DNA of 64,000 nucleotides from Camelus bactrianus (lineage: Eukaryota; Chordata; Mammalia; Artiodactyla; Camelidae), in contig NC_133566.1 in NCBI RefSeq assembly GCF_048773025.1, positions 3,509,501 to 3,573,500 of the forward strand. The letters are read 5' to 3'. The notes under the pieces are model-generated. The model was given only the letters and a program-made list of their open reading frames with translations. It was not told where the DNA came from and made no database searches. Within the stretch, counting starts at the first letter, position 1; every line of letters begins with the position of its first letter. This document shows, one piece after another, positions 1 through 12,141 of this stretch. Made by a program: the position numbers and the translations under genes.

Positions 1-956
1 TGCAACCCGTTCCCTTTGTGCTAGATGAACGAACGTCTCTCCACATGCTCAGTTCTGAGAGAGAAGTGTGTGTGAAAGCCGTCCTTCAACTAGCTTGTTG
101 GGAACACAATATTTCTTTTAAGTTTCAAACACAAATGTGTTCATATATATGGGGTGGTACTAGCTCCAACTCGGTTTTACAGTGAAAACTGCAGGAACTT
201 CAAACCGGCACTAGGAAACAGTCTGAGAAACCAGAGCAAAAGTTTCACCTGCAATCCGTTCCCTTGGTGCTAGGTGAACGTACGTCTCTCCACATGCTCA
301 TTTCTGAGAGATAATGGTGTTAAAGCCGTCCTTCACCTACCTTGTTGGGAGCACAAGATTCTTTTCAGTTGCAAATTCCACTCCATACGTATATATGGGG
401 ATGAACAAGCTCCAACTCGGTTTTACAGTTAAAACTGCAGGAACTTCATAACGGCACTAGGAAACAGACTGAGAAACCATAGAAAAAGTTACTCCTGCAA
501 ATCGTTCCCTTTGTGCTAGATGAACGAACGACTATCCACATGCTCAGTTCTGAGGGATAAGTGTGTGTGAAAGTCGTCCTTAACATAGCTTGTTGGGAAC
601 ACAAAGTTTCTTTTAAGTTGCAAACTCAAATCCATATATATATATGGGGAGGTACTAGCTCCAACACTTTTTTACAGTGAAAACTGAAGGAACATCAAAT
701 AGCCACTAGGAAACAGACTGAGAAACCAGAGAAAAGTTTCTCCTGCAAACCGTTCCATTGGTGCTAGATGAAAGATCGTCTTTCCACATGCTGAGTTCTG
801 AGAGATAATTGTGTGTGAAAGCCGTCCTTCAACTATCTTGTTGGGAACACAAAGTTTCTTTTCAGTTGCAAACTCCACTCCATACATATATATGGGGATG
901 GACAAGCTGCAACTCGGTTTTACAGTGAAAACTGCAGGAACTTCAAACCGGCACTT

Positions 957-2200
957 GGAAAAATTCTGAGAAACCAGACTAAAATTTTCTCCTTACACAC
1001 ATTCCCTTCGTGCTAGATGAACGAAAGTCTCTCCACCTGCTCAGTTCTGAGAGATAAGTGTGTGTGAAAGCCGTCCTTCACCTAGCTTGTTGGGAACACA
1101 AAGTTTCTTTTCAGTTGCAAACTCCTCTCCATACATATATATAGGGAGGTACTAGCCCCAACTCAGCTTTACAGTGAAAACTGCAGGAACTTCAAACCGG
1201 CACTAGGAAACAGACTGAGAAACCAGAGTAAAACTTTCCACTGCAACCCGTTCCCTTTGTGCTAGATGAAAGAAAGTCTCTCCCCATGCTCAGTTCTGAG
1301 AGATATGTGTGTGTGAAAGCTGTCCTTCAACTAACTTGTTTGAAACACAATGTTTCTTTTCTGTTTCAAACTCAAATGTGTTCATATATATGGGGAGGTA
1401 CAAGCTCCATCTCGGTTTTACAGTGAAAAATGCAGGAACTTCAAACCGGCCCTAGGAAACAGCCTGAGAAACTAGAGAAATAGTTTTTCCTGTAATCCGT
1501 TCCCTTTGTGCTAAATGAACGAATGTCTCTCCACATGATCAATTCTGAGGGGTAAGTGTGTGTGAAAGCCGTCCTTAACCAAGCTTGTTGAGAACACAAA
1601 AAATCTTTTCAGTTGCAAACTTTATTTCTTACATATATATGTGAATGTACTAGCTCCAAATCGTTTTTACAGTGAAAACTGCAGGAATATCAAACCGGCA
1701 CTAGGAAACATCCTGAAAACCAGAGTAAAAGTTTCTCCTGCAACCTGTTTCCTTGGTGCTAGGCGAACGAACGTCTCTCCACATGCTCACTTCTGGGAGA
1801 TAAGGGTGTGTGAAAGCCGTACTTCAACTAGCTTGTTGGGAACACAAAGTTTCTTTTCAGTTGCGTACTTCAGTCCATATATATATATGTGGAGGTACTT
1901 GCACCAACACGGTTTCTCAGTGAAAACTGCAATAACTTCAAACCGACACTAGGAAACAGCCTGAGAATCCAGAGTAATAGTTTCTCCTGCAACCCGTTCC
2001 ATTTGTGCTAGAAGAACGAACATCTCTCCACTTGCTCAGTTCTGAGAGATAAGTGTTTGTGAATGCTGTACTTCACCTAGCTTGTTAGGAACACAATGTT
2101 ACTTTTTTGCAGCAAACACCAATCCTTACATATATGTGGGGAAGTACTAGCTCCAAGTCGGTTTTACAGTGAAAACTGCAGGAACTTCAAACCGGCACTA
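957..2200 (+). repeat. Five-monomer duplication, left copy (t5-t9)
   Basis: This 1,245-base segment is repeated directly to its right. Marker pairs are GGAAAAATTCTGAG near 956 with GGAAAAACACTGAG near 2201, and CTGCAATAAC at 1928 with 3172. The spacing equals five monomers. The two copies differ at many single positions, so the duplication is not recent compared with those in blocks B, D and F. Confidence 0.8.
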
Positions 2201-3445
2201 GGAAAAACACTGAGAAACCAGACTAATATTTTCTCCTTACACCCGTTCCATTCTTGCTAGATGAACGAAAATCTCTCCACATGCTCAGTTCTGAGAGATA
2301 AGTGTGTGTGAAAGCCGTCCTTCACCTAGCTTGTTGGGAACACAAAGTTTCTTTTCAGTTGCCAACTCCTCTCCATACATATATATAGGGAGGTACTTGC
2401 CCCAACTCAGCTATACTGTGAAAACTGCAGGAATTTCAAACCGGCACTAGGAAACAGACTGAGAAACCAGAGTATAACTTTCCCCTGCAACCCGTTCCCT
2501 TTGTGCTAGATGAAAGAACGTCTCTCCCCATGCTCAATTCTGAGAGATAAGTGTGTGTGAAAGCCTTCCTTCACTTAACTTGTTTGGAACACAATGTTTC
2601 TTTTCAGTTTCAAACTCCACTGTGTTTATATATATGGGGAGGTACAAGCTCCAACTCGGTTTTACAGTGAAAAATGCAGGAACTTCAAACTGGCCCTAGG
2701 AAACATCCTGAGAAACCAGAGAAAAAGTTTTTCCTACAACCCGTTCCCTTTGTGGTAGATGAACGAATGTCTCCCCTCATGCTCAATTCTGAGGGGTAAG
2801 TGTGTGTGAAAGCCGTCCTTAACCTAGCTTGTTGGGAACACAAAGAATCTTTTCAGTTGCAAACTTTACTTCTTACATATATATGGGGATGTACTAGCTC
2901 CAACTCGGTTTTACAGTGAAAACTGCAGGAATATCAAACCGGAACTAGAAAACATCCTGAGAAACCAGAGTAAAAGTTTCTCCTGCAACCTGTTTCCTTG
3001 GTGCTAGGCGAACGAACGTCTCTCCACATGCTCAATTCTGGGAGATAAGGGTGTGTGAAAGCTGTACTTCATCTAGCTTGTTGGGAACACAAAGTTTCTT
3101 TTCAGTTGCATACTTCATTCCATATATATATATGTGGAGGAACTTGCACCAACACGGTTTCTCAGTGAAAACTGCAATAACTTCAAACCAGCACTAGGAA
3201 ACAGCCTGAGAATCCAGAGTAATAGTTTCTCCTGCAACCCGTTCCATTTGTGCTAGAAGAACGAAAATCTCTCCACTTGCTCAGTTCTGAAAGTTAAGTG
3301 TATGTGAATGCCGTACTTCACTTAGCTTGTTAGGAACACAATGTTTCTTTTTAGCAGCAAAAACCAATCCTTACATATATATGGGGAGGTACTAGCTCCA
3401 ACTCAGCTTTACAGTGAAAACTGCAGGTACTTCAAACCGGCACTA
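2201..3445 (+). repeat. Five-monomer duplication, right copy (t5-t9)
   Basis: This is the right-hand partner of the 957-2200 segment at offset about 1,244-1,245. It carries the same run of classes: the CTCCTTACAC monomer, the CTAACTTGTTTG monomer, the AATTCTGAGGGGTAAG monomer, the CTGCAATAAC monomer, and one sharing the AACGAAAATCTCTCCACTTG region of t9. It ends where the t1 class resumes. Confidence 0.78.
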
Positions 3446-3481
3446 GGAAACAGACTGAGAAACCAGAGAAATACTTTCTCC

Positions 3482-6400
3482 TGCAACCCGTTCCCTTTGT
3501 GCTATATGAAAGAACGTCTCTCCACATGCTCAGTTCTGAGAGATAAGTGAGTGTGAAAGCCGTCCTTCAACTTGCTTGTTGGGAACACAATGTTTCTTTT
3601 AAGTTTCAAACTCAAATGTGTTCATATATATGGGGTGGTACTAGCTCCAACTCGGTTTTACAGTGAAAACTGCAGGAACTTCAAACCGGCACTAGGAAAC
3701 AGTCTGAGAAACCAGAGCAAAAGTTTCTCCTGCAATCCGTTCCCTTGGTGCTAGGTTAACGTACGTCTCTCCACATGCTCAGTTCTAAGAGAAAATGTTG
3801 TTAAAGCCGTCCTTCACCTAGCTTATTGGGAACACAAGATTCTTTTCATTTGCAAATTCCACTCCATACGTATATATAGGGATGAACAAGCTCCAACTCG
3901 GTTTTACAGTTAAAACTGCAGGAAGATCATAACGGCACTAGGAAACAGACTGAGAAACCATAGAAAAAGTTACTCCTGCAAACCGTTCCCTTAGTGCTAG
4001 ATGAACGAACGACAATTCACATGCTCAGTTCTGAGGGAAAAGTGTGTGTGAAAGTCGTCCTTAAAATAGCTTGTTGGGAACACAAAGTATCTTTTAAGTT
4101 GCAAACTCCACTCCATACATATATATGGGGAGGTAATAGCTCCAACACTTTTTTACAGTGAAAACTGCAGGAACATCAAATAGCCACTAGGAATCAGACT
4201 GAGAATCCAGAGTAAAAGTTTCCCTGCAACCCGTTCCCTTGGTGCTAGATGAACGATCGTCTTTCCACATGCTGAGTTCTGAGAGATAATTGTGTGTGAA
4301 TGCCGTCCTTCATCTATCTTGTTGGGAACACAAAGTTTCTTTTCAGTTGCAAACTCCACTCCATACATATATATGGGTAGGTACTAGCTCAAACTCTGTT
4401 TTACAGTGAAAACTGCAGGAACTTCAAACTGGCACTTGGAAAAAGACTGAGAAACCAGACATAAATTTTCTCCTTACACCCGTTCCCTTCGTGCTAGATG
4501 AACGAACGTCTCTCCACATGCTCAGTTCTGAGAGATAAGTGTGTGTGAAAGCCGTCCTTCACCTAGCTTGTTGGGAACACAAATTTTCTTTTCAGTTGCA
4601 AACTCCTCTCCATACATATATATAGGGAGGTACTAGCCCAACTCAGCTCTACAGTGAAAACTGCAGGAACTTCAAACCGGCACTAGGAAACAGACTGAGA
4701 AACCAGAGTAAAACTTTCCCCTGCAACCCGTTCCCTTTGTGATAGATGAAAAAACGTCTCTCCCCATGCTCAGTTCTGAGAAATAATTGTGTGTGAAAGC
4801 CGTCCTTCACCTAACTTGTTTGGAACACAATGTTTCTTTTCAGTTTCAAAATCAATTGTGTTCATATATATGGGGAGTTACAAGCTCCAACACGGTTTTA
4901 CAGTTAAAACTGCAGGAACTTCATAACGGCACTAGGAAACAGACTGAGAAACCATTGAAAAAGTTACTCCTGCAAACCGTTCCCTTTGTGCTAGATGAAC
5001 GAACAACTATTGACATGCTCAGTTCTGAGGGATAAGTGTGTGTGAAAGTCGTCCTTAACATAGCTTGTTGGGAACACAAAGTTTTTTTAAGTTGCAAGCT
5101 CCACTCCATACATATATATGGGGAGGTACTAGCTCCAACACTTTTTTACAGTGAAAACTGCAGGAACATCAAATAGCCACTAGGAAACAGACTGAGAAAC
5201 CATTGAAAAAGTTACTCCTGCAAACCGTTCCCTTGGTGCTAGATGAACGAATGTCTCTCCACATGCTCAATTCTGAGGGGTAAGTGTGTGTGAAAGCCGT
5301 CCTTAACCTAGCTTGTTGGGAACACAAAGAATCTTTTCAGTTGCAAACTTTACTTCTTACATATATATGGGGATGTACTAGCTCCAACTCGGTTTTACAG
5401 TGAAAACTGCAGGAATATCAAACCGGCACTAGGAAACATCCTGAGAAACCAGAGTAAAAGTTTCTCCTGCAACCTGTTGCCTTGGTGCTAGGCGAACGAA
5501 CGTCTCTCCACATGCTTACTTCTGGGAGATAAGGGTGTGTGAAAGCCGTACTTCATCTAGCTTGTTGGGAACAGAAAGTTTATTTTCAGTTGCATACTTC
5601 AGTCCATATATATATATGTGGAGGTACTTGCACCAAAACGGTTTCTCAGTGAAAACTGCAATAACTTCAAACCGGCACTAGGAAACAGGCTGAGAATCCA
5701 GAGTAATAGTTTCTCCTGCAACCCGTTCCATTTGTGCTAGAAGAACGAACATCTCTCCACTTGCTCAGTTCTGAGAGATAAGTGTTTGTGAATGCCGTAC
5801 TTCACCTAGCTTGTTAGGAACACAATGTTTCTTTTTAGCAGCAAACACCAATCCTTACATATATATGGGGAGGTACTAGCTCCAACTCAACTTTACAGTG
5901 AAAACTGCAGGAACTTCAAACCGGCAGTAGGAAACATACTGAGAAACCAGAGCAAAAATTTGTCCTGCAATCCGTTCCCTTGGTGCTAGGTGAACGTACG
6001 TCTCTCCACATGCTCAGTTCTGAGAGATAATGGTGTTAAAGCCGTCCTTCACCTAGCTTGTTGGGAACACAAGATCCTTTTCAGTTGCAAATTCCACTCC
6101 ATACGTATATATGGTGATGAACAAGCTCCAACTCGGTTTTACAGTTAAAACTGCAGGAACTTCATAACGGCACTAGGAAACAGACTGAGAAACCATAGAA
6201 AAATTTACACCTGCAAACCGTTCCCTTTGTGCTAGATGAACGAACGACTATCCACATGCTCAGTTCTGAGGGATAAGTGTGTGTGAAAGTCGTCCTTAAC
6301 ATAGCTTGTTGGGAACACAAAGTTTCTTTTAAGTTGCAAACTCCACTCCATACATATATATTGGGAGGTACCAGCTCCAAAACTTTTTTACAGTGAAAAC

Positions 6401-8450
6401 TGAAGGAACATCAAATAGCCACTAGGAAACAGACTGAGAAACCAGAGTAAAAGTTTCCCCTGCAAACCGTTCCCTTGGTGCTAGATGAAAGATCGTCTTT
6501 CCACATGCTGAGTTCTGAGAGATAATTGTGTGTGAAAGCCGTCCTACAAATATCTTGTTGGGAACACAAAGTTTCTTTTCAGTTGCAAACTCCAATCCAT
6601 ACATATATATGGGTAGGTACTAGCTCCAACTCGGTTTTACAGTGAAAACTGCAGGAACTTCAAACCGGCACTTGGAAAAATTCTGAGAAACCAGACTAAA
6701 ATTTTCTCCTTACACACATTCCCTTCGTGCTAGATGAACGAACGTCTCTCCACATGCTCAGTTCTGAGAGATAAGTGTGTGTGAAAGCCGTCCTTCACCT
6801 AGCTTGTTGGGAACACAAAGTTTCTTTTCAGTTGCAATCTCCTATCTATACATATATATAGGGAAGTACTAGCCCCAACTCAGCTTTACAGTGAAAACTG
6901 CAGGAACTTCAAACCGGCACTAGGAAACAGACTGAGAAACCAGAGTAAAACTTTCCCCTGTAACCAGTTCCCTTTCTGCTAGATGAAAGAACGTCTCTCC
7001 CCATGCTCAGTTCTGAGAGATATGTGTGTGTGAAAGCCGTCCTTCAACTAACTTGTTTGAAACACAATGTTTCTTTTCAGTTTCAAACTCAACTGTGTTT
7101 ATATATATGGGGAGGTACAAGCTCCAACTCTGTTTTACAGTGAAAAATGCAGGAACTTCAAAGTGGCCCTAGGAAACAGCCTGAGAAACCAGAGAAAAAG
7201 TTTCTCCTGCAACCTGTTGCCTTGGTGCTAGGCGAACGAACGTCTCTACACATGCTCACTTCTGGCAGATAAGGGTGTGTGAAAGCCGTACTTCATCTAG
7301 CTTGTTGGGAACACAAAGTTTCTTTTCAGTTGCATACTTCAGTCCATATATATATATGTGGAGATACTAGCACCAACACGGTTTCTCAGTGAAAACTGCA
7401 ATAACTTCAAACCGACACTAGGAAACAGCCTGAGAATCCAGAGTAATAGTTTCTCCTGCAACCCATTCCATTTGTGCTAGAAGAACGAACATCTCTCCAC
7501 TTCCTCAATTCTGAGAGATAAGTGTATGTGAATGCCGTACTTCACTTAGCTTGTTAGGAACACAATGTTTCTTTTTAGCTGCAAACACCAATCCTTACAT
7601 ATATATGGGGAGGTACTAGCTCCAACTCAGCTTTACAGTGAAAACTGCAGGAACTTCAAACCGGCAGTAGGAAACACCCTGAGAAACCAGAGAAATGCTT
7701 TCTCCTGCAACCCGTTCCCTTTGTGCTATATGAAAGAACGTCTCTCCACATGCTCAGTTCTGAGAGATAAGTGTGTGTGAAAGCCGTCCTTCAATTAGCT
7801 TGTTGGGAACACAATGTTTCTTTTAAGTTTCAAACTCTAATGTGTTCATATATCTGGGGTGGTTCTAGCTCCAACTCGGTTTTACAGTGAAAACTGCAGG
7901 AACTTCAAACCGGCACTAGGAAACAGAATGAGAAACCAGAGCAAAAGTTTCACTGCAATCCGTTCCCTTGGTGCTAGGTGAACGTACGTCTCTCCACATG
8001 CTCAGTTCTGAGAGATAATGGTGTTAAAGCCGTCCTTCACCTAGCTTGTTGGGAACACAAGATTCTTTTCATTTGCAAATTCCACTCCATACGTATATAT
8101 GGGGATGAACAAGCTCCAACTCGGTTTTACAGTTAAAACTGCAGGAACTTCATAACGGCACTAGGAAACAGACTGAGAAACCATAGAAAAAGTTACTCCT
8201 GCAATTCGTTCCCTTTGTGCTAGATGAACGAACGACTATCCACATGCTCAGTTCTGAGGGATAAGTGTGTGTGAAAGTCGTCCTTAACATAGCTTGTTGG
8301 GAACACAAAGTTTCTTTTAAGTTGCAAACTCAACTCCATACATATATATGGGGAGGTACTAGCTCCAACACTTTTTTACAGTGAAAACTGAAGGAATATC
8401 AAATAGCCATTAGGAAACAGAATGAGAAACCAGAGAAAAGTTTCTCCTGC
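3482..8450 (+). repeat. Rearranged run of about 20 monomers of the 9-monomer family
   Basis: The class order read by eye is t1 t2 t3 t4 t5 t6/t2 t3 t7 t8 t9 t2 t3 t4 t5 t6 t8 t9 t1 t2 t3. That makes 20 monomers and accounts for the length (20 x 248.5 is about 4,970). Order breaks fall near 4871-4905 (t6 continues as t2), 5190-5250 (t3 into t7), 5930-5960 (t9 into t2) and 7180-7220 (t6 into t8). Each break sits inside a monomer and keeps monomer phase, as expected from unequal exchange between homologous positions. Class assignments of hybrid monomers are approximate. Confidence 0.7.
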
Positions 8451-9161
8451 AACCCATTCCCTTTGTGCTAGATGAACGAACGTCTCTCCACAAACTTAGT
8501 TCTGAGATAAAAGTGTGTGTGAAAGCCGTCCTTCACCTACCTTGTTGGGAACACAAGATTCTTTAGAGTTGCAAATTCCACTCCATACGTATATATGGGG
8601 ATGGACAAGCTGCAACTCGGTTTTACAGTGAAAACTGCAGGAACTTCATAAAGGCACTAGGAAACAGACTGAGAATCCACAGTAAAAGTTACTCCTGCAA
8701 CCTGTTCCCTTTGTGCTAAATGAACGAAAGTCTCTCCACATGCTCAGTTCTGAGAGATAAGTGTGTGTGAAATCCGTCCTTCACCTAGCTTTTTGGGAAC
8801 ACAAAGATTCTTTTCAGTTGTAAAGACCACTCCATACATATATATTTGGAGGTACAAGCTCCAACTCGTTTTTACAGTGTAAATTGCAGGAACTTCAAAC
8901 CGGCATTAGGAAACAGACTGAGAAACCAGAGTAAAAATTTCTCCTGCAACCAGTTCCGTTGGTGCTAATTGAACGAACATCTCTTCACATGCTCAGTTCT
9001 GAGAGATAAGTGTGTGAAAGCCGTCCTTCACCTTGCTTGTTGGGAACACAAAGATTCTTTTCAGTTGCTAACTCCAGTCCATACGTATATATGGGGATGT
9101 ACAAGCTCCAACTCGGTTTTACAGTGAAAACTGCAGGAACTTCTAACCGGCACTAGGAAAC
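8451..9161 (+). repeat. Diverged monomers between blocks A and B
   Basis: About three monomers match neither the 9-monomer order on the left nor the 1,490 bp HOR on the right. The first is t2-like (AAGATTCTTT, CGTATATATGGGGATGGACA, CATAAAGG). The second, near 8700-8960, carries GTGCTAAATGAACGAA, CAGTTGTAAA and ACAGTGTAAATTGCAGG. That combination reappears in each 13-monomer repeat, for example 52690-52920, so this monomer is a relative of one in block F. Confidence 0.8.
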
Positions 9162-10651
9162 AGACTGAGAATCCAGAGTAAAAGTTTCTCCTGCAACCCG
9201 TTCCCTTTCTACTAGATGAACGAAAATCTCTCCACATGCTCAGTTCTGAGAGTTAAGTGTGTGTGAAAGCCGTCCTTCACTTAGCTTGTTGGGAACTCAA
9301 AGGTTCTTTTCAGTTGCAAACACCATCCCATATATATATATGGGGAGGTACTAGCACCAACTCGGCTTTACAGTGAAAACTGCAGGAACTTCAAACCTGC
9401 ACTAGGAAACAGAATGAGAAACCAGACAAAAACTTTCTCCTGCAACCAGTTCCCTTGGTGCTATATGAAAGAACATTTCTCCAAATGCTCAGTTCTGAGA
9501 GATAAGTGTGAGTGAAAGCCGTCTTTCACCTAGCTTGTTGGGAAAACAAAGTTTCTTTTCAGTTTCAAACTCCACTCCATACATATATATGGGGAGGTAC
9601 TAGCTCCGACTCGGTTTTACAGTGAAAACTGCAGGATCTTCAAACCGGCACTAGGAAACAGACTGAGAAACCAGAGAAAAATTTCTCCTGCAACCCGTTC
9701 CCTTCGTGCTAGATGAACGAACGTCTCTCCACATGCTCAGTTCTGAGAGATAAATGTGTGAAAGCCGTCCATCACCTAGCTTGTTGGGAACACAAATATT
9801 CTTTTCAGTTGCAAACTCCACTCCATACGTATATATGGGGATGTACAAGCTCCAACTCGGTTTTACAGTGAAAACTGCAGGAACTTCAAACCGGCACTAG
9901 GAAACAGACTGAGAGACCAGAGTAAAAGTTTCTCCTGCAACCCGTTCCCTTTGTGCTAGATGAACGAAAATCTCTCCACATGCTCAGTTCTGAGAGAAAA
10001 GTGTGTGTGAAAGCCGTCCTTCACTTAGCTTGTTGGGAACACAAAGGTTCTTTTCAGATGCATACTTCACTCCAAATATATATATGTGAAGGTACTAGCA
10101 CCAACACTATTTCTCAGTTAAAACTGCAATAACTTCAAACTGGCACTAGGAAACAGCCTGAGAATCCAGAGTAATAGTTTCTCATGCAAGCCGTTCCCTT
10201 TGTGCTAGGTGAACGAACATCTCTCCACTTGCTCAGTTCTGAGAGATAAGTGTTTGTGAATGCCGTCCTTCACCTAGCTTGTTAGGAAAACAATGTTTCT
10301 TTTCAGCAGCAAACACCAATTCTTACATATATGTGGGGAGGTAGAAGCTCCAACTCGGTTTTACAGTGAAATCTGCAGGAAATTCATACCGGCACTAGGA
10401 AACAGGCCTCAGAAACCAGAGTAAACTTTCCCCTGCAATCCGTTCCTTTGTGCTACATGAAAGAACGTCTCTCCACTTGCTCAGTTCTGAGAGATAAGTG
10501 TGTGTGAAAGCCGTCCTTCACTTAGCTTGTTGGGAACACAAAGTTTCTTTTCAGTTGCAAATTCCACTCCATACATATATATGCGTAGGTACTAGCTCCG
10601 ACTCGGTATTACAGTGAAAACTGCAGGAACTTCAAACCGGCACTAGGAAAC
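9162..10651 (+). repeat. 6-monomer HOR (1,490 bp), copy 1
   Basis: First of three head-to-tail copies. The phase point is the monomer with CCCTTTCTACTAGATGAACG, at about 9200, 10690 and 12180, always 1,490 apart. The unit also contains a t8-like monomer (CTGCAATAAC at 10124) and a t9-like monomer (AAGTGTTTGTGAATGCCG, AGCAGCAAACACC). Small differences from the other copies are seen, such as CCCATATATATATA here against CCCATACATATATA in copies 2 and 3. Left of about 9160 the match to copy 2 stops, which sets the boundary. Confidence 0.92.
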
Positions 10652-12141
10652 GGACTGAGAATCCAGAGTAAAAGTTTCTCCTGCAACCCGTTCCCTTTCT
10701 ACTAGATGAACGAAAATCTCTCCACATGCTCAGTTCTGAGAGTTAAGTGTGTGTGAAAGCCGTCCTTCACTTAGCTTGTTGGGAACTCAAAGGTTCTTTT
10801 CAGTTGCAAACACCATCCCATACATATATATGGGGAGGTACTAGCACCAACTCGGCTTTACAGTGAAAACTGCAGGAACTTCAATCCTGCACTAGGAAAC
10901 AGAATGAGAAACCAGACAAAAACTTTCTCCTGCAACCAGTTCCCTTGGTGCTATATGAAAGAACATTTCTCCAAATGCTCAGTTCTGAGAGATAAATGTG
11001 AGTGAAAGCCGTCTTTCACCTAGCTTGATGGGAAAACAAAGTTTCTTTTCAGTTTCAAACTCCACTCCATACATATATATGGGGAGGTACTAGCTCCGAC
11101 TCGGTTTTACAGTGAAAACTGCAGGAACTTCAAACCGGCACTAGGAAACAGACTGAGAAACCAGAGAAAAATTTCTCCTGCAACCCGTTCCCTTCGTGCT
11201 AGATGAACGAACGTCTCTCCACATGCTCAGTTCTGAGAGATAAATGTGTGAAAGCCTTCCATCACCTAGCTTGTTGGGAACACAAATATTCTTTTCAGTT
11301 GCAAACTCCACTCCATACGTATATATGGGGATGTACAAGCTCCAACTCGGTTTTACAGTGAAAACTGCAGGAACTTCAAACCGGCACTAGGAAACAGACT
11401 GAGAGACCAGAGTAAAAGTTTCTCCTGCAACCCGTTCCCTTTGTGCTAGATGAACGAAAATCTCTCCACATGCACAGTTCTGAGAGAAAAGTGTGTGTGA
11501 AAGCCGTCCTTCACTTAGCTTGTTGGGAACACAAAGGTTCTTTTCAGATGCATACTTCACTCCAAATATATATATGTGAAGGTACTAGCACCAACACTGT
11601 TTCTCAGTGAAAACTGCAATAACTTCAAACTGGCACTAGGAAACAGCCTGAGAATCCAGAGTAATAGTTTCTCATGCAAGCCGTTCCCTTTGTGCTAGGT
11701 GAACGAACATCTCTCCACTTGCTCAGTTCTGAGAGATAAGTGTTTGTGAATGCCGTCCTTCACCTAGCTTGTTAGGAAAACAATGTTTCTTTTCAGCAGC
11801 AAACACCAATTCTTACATATATGTGGGGAGGTAGAAGCTCCAACTCGGTTTTACAGTGAAAACTGCAGGAAATTCATACCGGCACTAGGAAACAGGCCTC
11901 AGAAACCAGAGTAAACTTTCCCCTGCAATCCGTTCCTTTGTGCTACATGAAAGAACGTCTCTCCACTTGCTCAGTTCTGAGAGATAAGTGTGTGTGAAAG
12001 CCGTCCTTCACTTAGCTTGTTGGGAACACAAAGTTTCTTTTCAGTTGCAAATTCCACTCCATACATATATATGCGTAGGTACTAGCTCCGACTCGGTATT
12101 ACAGTGAAAACTGCAGGAACTTCAAACCGGCACTAGGAAAC
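10652..12141 (+). repeat. 6-monomer HOR (1,490 bp), copy 2
   Basis: Middle copy of the 1,490 bp unit. Its CTGCAATAAC site is at 11614, exactly 1,490 from 10124 and from 13104. It is near-identical by eye to copies 1 and 3, with only scattered substitutions; for example TTCAATCCTGCAC is shared with copy 3, against TTCAAACCTGCAC in copy 1. Copies 2 and 3 therefore look like the closest pair. Confidence 0.92.

Larger units (their letters stand above)
1..3481 (+). repeat. 14-monomer segment: t1-t9 followed by a second t5-t9
   Basis: Reading classes in order gives t1 t2 t3 t4 t5 t6 t7 t8 t9 t5 t6 t7 t8 t9. The next t1 begins 3,481 bases after the first: the TGTGTTCATATATATGGGG site is at 136 and again at 3617. 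The segment is therefore one 9-monomer unit plus an internal 5-monomer duplication. The start of the window cuts into the array, so the first unit may continue leftwards. Bases 3482 to about 4870 repeat bases 1 to about 1390 class for class. Confidence 0.8.
1..8450 (+). repeat. Block A: scrambled 9-monomer HOR family
   Basis: Nine monomer classes (here t1-t9) can be told apart and tend to follow one another in a fixed order. t1 has TGTGTTCATATATATGGGG. t2 has GTGTTAAAGCC and CATAACGG. t3 has CCAACACTTTTTTAC and AAATAGCC. t4 has AATTGTGTGTG and CTATCTTG. t5 has CTCCTTACAC and TATATATAGGGAGG. t6 has CTAACTTGTTTG. t7 has CAATTCTGAGGGGTAAG and TTTA.TTCTTACATA. t8 has TTGCATACTTCA and CTGCAATAAC. 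t9 has AAGTGT.TGTGAATGCCG and AGCAGCAAACACC. Offsets between equivalent sites are multiples of the monomer: 1,245 (5), about 2,235 (9), 3,481 (14), 2,484 (10) and 1,740 (7). Copies are visibly more diverged from each other than in blocks B, D and F, so this looks like an older and more rearranged part of the array. Confidence 0.85.
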
